From Bryobacterales bacterium (GTDB lineage: Bacteria > Acidobacteriota > Terriglobia > Bryobacterales > UBA6623), in contig JAPOOG010000110.1 of assembly GCA_026713545.1 (NCBI GenBank), positions 1-55,042 of the forward strand: a stretch of 55,042 nt of DNA, written 5' to 3'. The position numbers and the translations under genes were made by a program. Shown here piece after piece: positions 50,831 through 55,042 of the stretch (within the stretch, counting starts at the first letter, position 1; every line of letters begins with the position of its first letter). The notes under the pieces were generated by a model. The model was not told the origin of the DNA. It ran no database searches and saw nothing but the letters and a program-made list of their open reading frames with translations.

Positions 50831-51250
50831 CTATTCGAGGTTCCGGCCCGACGAAGACAGGGTGAGCCGGCCGTGCTTCACGCCCTTCGTGCTGATGAGG
50901 GCGTTTGCAATCTGGTTCACGGCGGCCGCCTTGCCCTTGATGAGCAGGACTTCGAGGCAGTTCTCGTGGTCCAGGTGCACGTGCAGCGTCGAGAGGATCG
51001 AGTCGTGGTGATCGTGCTGAAGGTCGAGAAGCTTGTCGTTCAGTTGTCGGACGTGGTGGTTGTAAACCAGCGTCACGGACCCGACGACTTCGCTTTCTGG
51101 CGACTGCCAGCTCTCCTCGACCAGCTCGTTTCGAATCAGGTCGCGGAACGCCTCTGAGCGGTTCGAGTAGCCCCGCTGCTCGATCAGTTCATCGAACTTC
51201 TCCAGAAGCTCGGCGTCGATCGCCACGCCGATCCGAGTGAGATTGCTCAT
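50831..51250 (-). CDS. nikR: Nickel-responsive regulator NikR
   Basis: A 139-residue ribbon-helix-helix regulator with a C-terminal ACT-like nickel domain. The N-terminus (TRIGVAIDAELLEKFDELIE followed by QRGYSNRSEAFRDLI) is the DNA-binding ribbon. The nickel ligands of E. coli NikR (His76, His87, His89, Cys95) align with His79, His90, His92 and Cys98 in LSTLHVHLDHENCLEV, with exact spacing. It represses nickel uptake when nickel is plentiful. No nickel transporter lies next to it. The nearest possible nickel enzyme in the window is LarA, far to the left. Confidence 0.93.
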   Translation of the reverse strand: MSNLTRIGVAIDAELLEKFDELIEQRGYSNRSEAFRDLIRNELVEESWQSPESEVVGSVTLVYNHHVRQLNDKLLDLQHDHHDSILSTLHVHLDHENCLEVLLIKGKAAAVNQIANALISTKGVKHGRLTLSSSGRNLE

Positions 51251-51571
51251 TTTTCAAGCCAGCCTACAGCAGACCCGAGCCGGGCGCAAGGAGCCCCGAC
51301 CCCGGTCCCTGCCTCCCGTGGTGGTGGTAAGAAATCCCGTAGCGCAAAGGAAAAAGCGCGGCGGGCTTTTTCGGTTGCTCGGCGCGGACTGGGCAGGAAG
51401 GCGGCCCAGGGTCGAACTCCTCCGACGAACGAAACACGGAACACGGCTTTTCCGAATCATGGCCTTTCCACTTCACCGGCCATCGGACATTTCTTCTGGA
51501 GCGACCAGGCCGCCCGCCAATGGTTTGCACCAATCATGAGACACGAAACACGGTTTTTTCACCGCGCCCAG
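51251..51571. repeat. Repeat-filled spacer between nikR and the PQQ dehydrogenase
   Basis: No gene is seen. At 51427-51446 and 51536-51553 there are short heptamer runs (GAAACACGGAACACGG, GAGACACGAAACACGG). At 51471-51524 lies a block that recurs at 41357-41410, and in both places the block is followed by a heptamer array. GCGCGGCGGGCTTTTTCGG (about 51356) is like 31931-31947 near the MITE right arm. Confidence 0.6.
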
Positions 51572-53161
51572 CTACGGCAGGGCAAAAACGTAGTAGGCCC
51601 GTCCGCCCGAAGTGGCGATGTATTGCTTGCCGTCCGCCAGGAAGGAGATCGGGTTCGACCGGATGATGCCGCCGGTTTGAAAGTCCCACAGAGGCTTGCC
51701 CGTCGACGCGTCAAGAGCATAGAAGTTCCCTTCGTTCGAGCCCCCGAATACCAGCCCGCCGGCGGTGGCCATGACGCCCGTCCACAATGGCGAAGGAGTC
51801 CGAAAGTCCCAGACTCGTTCGCCGCTGTCCGCCCTCAGCGCACGGACCGTACCCCACGCCTTGTCGCCGTCGAGCCGCCGCTCGCCGCCGCCCACGAAGA
51901 CCTTGCCCGGCTCGTATTTGGCCTCGCCCTTGAAATAGTACGAGCCCATCTCTCGAACGGGGACATAGAGCATCTTCGTGACCGGGCTGTACGAAGGGCT
52001 CATCCAGTTCGTCGCGCCCTGCAAGCTGGGATAGACCAGATTCCCGTCAACCGTCGGCTCCTTGTCGGGCAGCAGAATCGGCCGGCCCGTTTTGCCGATG
52101 CCTTTGGCCCAGGTCTGCGTCGAGTACTCCGTCCCCAGCAGGAACTCGCCTGTCTCGCGGTCGAGCAGGTAGTAGAAGGCATTGCGGTTCGCAAACGCGA
52201 CGACCTTGCGCTGCTTGCCGGCCAGCGGCATGTCGATCAGCACCGGTATCTGGTTCGAGTCCCAGTCGTGTACGTCGTGCGGAGTGAACTGGAAGTGCCA
52301 ACGCAATTTCCCGGTAGGCGCTTCGATCGCCAGCAGTGAGCAGGTGTAGAGGTTGTCTCCCGGGCGCGAATCGCCGTTCCAGTCCGGTCCGGGATTGCCC
52401 GTGCCCCAATAGAGCAGGTCCAACTCCGGATCGTATGAGCCCGTCAGCCATGTCGCGCCGGCGCCCGTCTTCCAGCTGTCGCCTCCCCAAGTGTCATTGC
52501 CCGGTTCGCCGGGTCCGGGGATGGTATGGGTTCGCCAGGCGCGCTCGCCGGTCTCCGCGTCGTAGGCGTCGAGAAATCCTCGAATGCCCGCTTCGCCGCC
52601 GCTGATCCCGACGATGATCTTGCCGTCAATCGCCAGCGGAGCGGCCGTGATCGAATACCCCAGCTTGTTCTCGGCCACCTTCGTCTTCCAGCGCAACGCG
52701 CCGGACTTCGCGTCGAGAGCGACGAGGTGCGCATCGAGGGTTCCGAAATAGAACGTCTCGTCCAACAGGGCGCCGCCGCGGTTGGTGCGCCCGAACCCGA
52801 TGTTCAGCACGCCCTCGGGCATGGCGTGCTGGTACGTCCAGAGCGGGCGCCCGGTCCTCACGTCCAATGCCGTGACCCGTGCCTCCAGCTCCGTCACGTA
52901 CATCACGCCGTCGGCAACCAGCGGCGTGGTTTCGATCTCCCCGGAGCCCTCTACCTGGTAGACCCAGACCGGCCGGAGATCCGCGACGTTCTCGGTGCTG
53001 ATTTGATCCAGCTTGGAAAACCGTTGCCCATGGTATGCGCCCGAGTACGTCAGCCACGAACCCGGTTCCTGATCGGCGTTGCGAAGTCGCTCGTAGGGTA
53101 CTTGCGCAAGCGCGAACTGCGCGCAGATCAGCGCCGCCGGCAAGATGGCGGCGGACTTCAC
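51572..53161 (-). CDS. Exported PQQ-dependent alcohol dehydrogenase-like quinoprotein
   Basis: A 529-residue periplasmic quinoprotein with a signal peptide (ILPAALICAQFALAQ). Eight W-motif blades are recognisable (LDVRTGRPLWTYQ, LDAKSGALRWKTK, YDAETGERAWRTH, IEAPTGKLRWHFQ, LRADSGERVWDFR, LDASTGKPLWDFQ). SWLTYSGAYHGQRFSKLDQI is the typical start of the methanol/ethanol dehydrogenase type, and HDVHDWDSNQIPVL carries the likely catalytic Asp. The vicinal disulfide of classical alcohol dehydrogenases is not visible. It overlaps the cytochrome c gene by four bases (ATGA), so dehydrogenase and electron acceptor are made together. Confidence 0.87.
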   Translation of the reverse strand: MKSAAILPAALICAQFALAQVPYERLRNADQEPGSWLTYSGAYHGQRFSKLDQISTENVADLRPVWVYQVEGSGEIETTPLVADGVMYVTELEARVTALDVRTGRPLWTYQHAMPEGVLNIGFGRTNRGGALLDETFYFGTLDAHLVALDAKSGALRWKTKVAENKLGYSITAAPLAIDGKIIVGISGGEAGIRGFLDAYDAETGERAWRTHTIPGPGEPGNDTWGGDSWKTGAGATWLTGSYDPELDLLYWGTGNPGPDWNGDSRPGDNLYTCSLLAIEAPTGKLRWHFQFTPHDVHDWDSNQIPVLIDMPLAGKQRKVVAFANRNAFYYLLDRETGEFLLGTEYSTQTWAKGIGKTGRPILLPDKEPTVDGNLVYPSLQGATNWMSPSYSPVTKMLYVPVREMGSYYFKGEAKYEPGKVFVGGGERRLDGDKAWGTVRALRADSGERVWDFRTPSPLWTGVMATAGGLVFGGSNEGNFYALDASTGKPLWDFQTGGIIRSNPISFLADGKQYIATSGGRAYYVFALP

Positions 53162-53934
53162 CGGTTCCTCCGAAGACTCGCGAGATACGCGATCAAGTCG
53201 TCAAGTTCCTGTGGCGGCAGCGACTCTTGGTAGCTCGGCATCAGCGTCTTTCCGACCTCGCGGCGCAGCTCGCGCAGCCTTGTCTTGCGGAGCGAGTGGA
53301 GACGGTTCGCCGCATCGCGGAGTTGTATCGAGAAGACGTCCTCGTTGATTCGCAAGCCCCGTATCTCTTCTCCCTCTTCCGTCACGGCGGCGATGAGCAA
53401 CAGGCCGTCGGGCAGCGTGGCGCCTGGCTCGACGAGCGACTCGCGGAGATATCGCGGGCCGCGTCGATCGCCGATGGTCGTCAGCTCGGGACCGAGGCTG
53501 CCGCCTTCGCCGGAGATAATGTGGCAGCTCGCGCAGCCCTTGGCCTCATAGATTCGTTGTCCCTCCGATGCGTCTCCGGGAATATCACCCGCCCCCACTT
53601 GACCGAGTGAGCGAACGTATCCTGCCACCTGCCAGGTCTCGCTCTCGGATAACCAGCTTCCCGGCATGCGCCCCTTCACGCCGTCCCGGATGACCTTGTA
53701 CAGAGCCTTGTTGTCTCGCGCCCGGGGAAGCACGGGACGCTGAAGTGACGGGCCGGTTCCGCCGGCTCCGTCGATACCGTGGCAAAGGGCGCACTGGGCC
53801 TTGTAGATCCGTTCGCCGTGTCCCAGGTCGTCGTCGCTGAGGCGGGCGACAGGATCGTCCTGTGCGATGCCCCGCCAGGCTCCGCACGACAACAGGGACA
53901 CGATCAATAGCAGCGGTGCCGTCATCCTCCGCAT
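53158..53934 (-). CDS. Exported diheme cytochrome c, partner of the PQQ dehydrogenase
   Basis: A 258-residue exported protein with two cytochrome c domains. The first heme site is CALCH (48-52) with a likely axial Met90 in GRMPG; the second is CASCH (134-138) with a likely Met in TLMPSY. The signal peptide covers about the first 24 residues. It is first in the operon and overlaps the PQQ dehydrogenase start, so it is the probable electron acceptor of that enzyme. The ATG at 53934 is followed by a second possible ATG three codons later. Confidence 0.88.
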   Translation of the reverse strand: MRRMTAPLLLIVSLLSCGAWRGIAQDDPVARLSDDDLGHGERIYKAQCALCHGIDGAGGTGPSLQRPVLPRARDNKALYKVIRDGVKGRMPGSWLSESETWQVAGYVRSLGQVGAGDIPGDASEGQRIYEAKGCASCHIISGEGGSLGPELTTIGDRRGPRYLRESLVEPGATLPDGLLLIAAVTEEGEEIRGLRINEDVFSIQLRDAANRLHSLRKTRLRELRREVGKTLMPSYQESLPPQELDDLIAYLASLRRNR

Positions 53935-54480
53935 CGACCTATGAAGATGGCGCAGTTGTATCGAGAAAGCAAGCCGGTGAACCGGAAAAGCGGTTCCTTA
54001 CGTATGGCTCCGGTCGGGCTCCATGGAACCGCTGGCAGTGGGCCAGGCCGCGAGCCGAAAGGCGAATTCTGTTCGAGGCCGGCGCTCGTCATCGTTAGCC
54101 TGATCCGGACACGAACATCGGTGACCCTGCGCGGCGAGCCTCTCGATCGGGCCTTGGCCTTGTGTCAACGGTAGGAAGTCTTCAGCGCCGGACCGTCATT
54201 CCCTGAGGTGTCGGACATCTCGGCTGTCCATGGCTCGATTCGGAGACTCCGGATCCGTTCCGCCTGCAACCCCCAACCGGTCCTCGCTGGAACTTGCATG
54301 GATGCGGTAATCATCATCACTGCGGCTGGATACAAGACCGGTATACAGCCCGAAACGCCCTATGGATCTCAACGGGAAAACATCAATGCTGCCAGCGGCG
54401 CCTCTCCCAAAAGTGTGCAGTTTTCGATTGCCATTGAAATGTTCTCCGGCCCTCCGGCCTTTGCTGGTAGAGCAACCGTA
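53935..54480. other. Intergenic region without a recognisable gene
   Basis: Open frames of 70-130 codons exist on the plus strand, but they lack ribosome sites and known motifs. The promoter of the cytochrome/PQQ operon should be at its left end. Nothing repeated is seen here until about 54488, where CCAACGGTTTTTCACGAATC begins the next repeat block. Confidence 0.4.
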
Positions 54481-54552
54481 AGCCGCGACCAACGGTTTTT
54501 CACGAATCACGAATCACGAGACACGAAACACGGATTTTTGATACCTCTTGGT

Positions 54553-54576
54553 ACTGAAGCCCTTCAGTCTTTTTTT
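54553..54576 (+). terminator. Hairpin with T-run, same stem as at 12295
   Basis: ACTGAAG/CTTCAGT (54553-54568) is followed by C and seven T (54570-54576). It has the form of an intrinsic terminator on the plus strand, but no plus-strand gene ends nearby. It is part of the composite repeat. Confidence 0.45.
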
Positions 54577-54995
54577 CCCGCCGCGGCCCGCCTAGCATGA
54601 GGACAGCGATGAGGAAATCCAGGAGTTCGACTTCCCGCCAACGCGAACTTGGGAGCGCGTGCGAAGGGAAAATCCTTGCCCGCATCAAGGAGGTGATATC
54701 ACGCCCATTCGTCTCCGATCAAGGCTGCATTTCTTCCCCAGGCGACAAGGCGACGAAGTCCGTGCGCATCACGAATCAGGGCTTGCAAGGCTTTCACGAG
54801 CCACGAGCCACTGCTTGTAAGGTTTTCACGAATTACGAGACACGAAACACGGCTTTTATGCTTTTCACGAATCACGAGACACGAAACACGAATCACGGAC
54901 TTTATCGCCGTTCTTTTCGACGTGGGCGCGCAAGGGTCGCACCGCCGGAAACCGCCGTCCGGACCACTGCGCCCGTCGCCCAGTCACGGCTTCCC

Positions 54996-55042
54996 TGTTC
55001 ACGATTGTTCACTATTGTTCACGATTGTTCGGCATTGTTCAG
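54996..55042 (+). repeat. Decamer tandem array (at least 4.7 units)
   Basis: Units TGTTCACGAT, TGTTCACTAT, TGTTCACGAT, TGTTCGGCAT and the partial TGTTCAG follow with a 10-base period up to the window end. The array occupies the same place in the composite repeat as the array at 12041-12077, which has a different unit. Confidence 0.8.

Larger units (their letters stand above)
54481..55042 (+). repeat. Composite repeat region, copy B (inverted relative to copy A)
   Basis: From left to right: a heptamer array (54500-54532); a hairpin with T-run (54553-54576) followed by CTAGCATGAGGACAG; a MITE-type left arm (54724-54766, GGCTGCATTTCTTCCCC then GGCGACGAAGTCCGTGCG); three more heptamer arrays (54793-54812, 54826-54852, 54864-54897); a block of about 70 bases (54915-54990, CCAGTCACGGCTT at its right); and a decamer array to the window end. 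Most blocks occur in reverse orientation and order at 12041-12400. Confidence 0.72.

Noticed and set aside
54793..54897. Regular repeats that at first sight recall a CRISPR array
   Set aside because: The unit is only 7 bases, units are contiguous, and there are no spacers of constant length. No cas gene is present in the window.
1..55042. tRNA, rRNA or origin of replication
   Set aside because: I looked for CCA-ending cloverleaf-like stretches, conserved rRNA motifs and clusters of DnaA boxes while reading the spacers and saw none that I could support. A tRNA scan would be needed to exclude a missed tRNA.

Overview
The window looks like a chromosomal segment of an acidobacterium of the Bryobacterales (Solibacter) type. 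The strongest pointer is the C-terminal region of the large S8 protease (21151-24420), which looks like the TIGR03437 domain typical of that order. Consistent with this are the many exported PQQ-propeller, c-type cytochrome and Tat-signal hydrolase genes, the high GC content, and the long spacers full of short repeats. I found no rRNA, tRNA or CRISPR array.

Layout. 1-460: the end of an IS3-family element that has cut off a methyltransferase gene. 0.8-10.6 kb: exported metabolism, with two alpha/beta hydrolase genes, a nickel-type LarA racemase, a PVC-type heme protein and a Tat polysaccharide deacetylase. 10.8-12.4 kb: an SprT-like metalloprotease, two tiny coupled genes and a composite repeat. 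12.5-24.4 kb (minus strand): a flavin disulfide reductase with a TVP38-type membrane protein, a paralogous exported pair, a coupled carbohydrate/phosphoesterase/glycosyltransferase cluster and the S8 protease. 24.6-35.8 kb: housekeeping and envelope genes (rpmE, Aas-type acyltransferase fusion, rhodanese, folD, PQQ dehydrogenase, rmlC-rmlB). 35.9-39.5 kb: a small scrambled island with two extra broken copies of the rmlB 3' end, an HNH nuclease remnant and an intact single-chain GmrSD-type restriction gene. 39.7-45.3 kb: a PLP decarboxylase and a mrfA-mrfB DNA repair operon. 45.5-50.8 kb: a decaying defence island with hicBA, an orphan DUF433 antitoxin, hsdS and hsdR scraps, and a large hsdR gene with two frameshifts whose 3' end is fused to a LexA-like S24 peptidase domain. 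50.8-53.9 kb: nikR and a PQQ dehydrogenase/diheme cytochrome c pair.

How the parts relate. Much of the region handles periplasmic oxidation and hydrolysis of organic matter: PQQ enzymes feeding cytochromes, esterases, a deacetylase and beta-propeller proteins. Two genes point to nickel (larA, nikR). Defence and repair genes cluster between 37.8 and 50.8 kb, next to most of the gene debris.

The most unusual content is (1) the HsdR-S24 fusion, (2) a dense population of modular non-coding repeats: MITE-like elements with 19-bp inverted ends and exchangeable cores, heptamer (CACGAAA-like) arrays, decamer arrays and an 86-bp fixed-length repeat, and (3) the repeated scattering of rmlB 3' ends and hsdR 5' ends.
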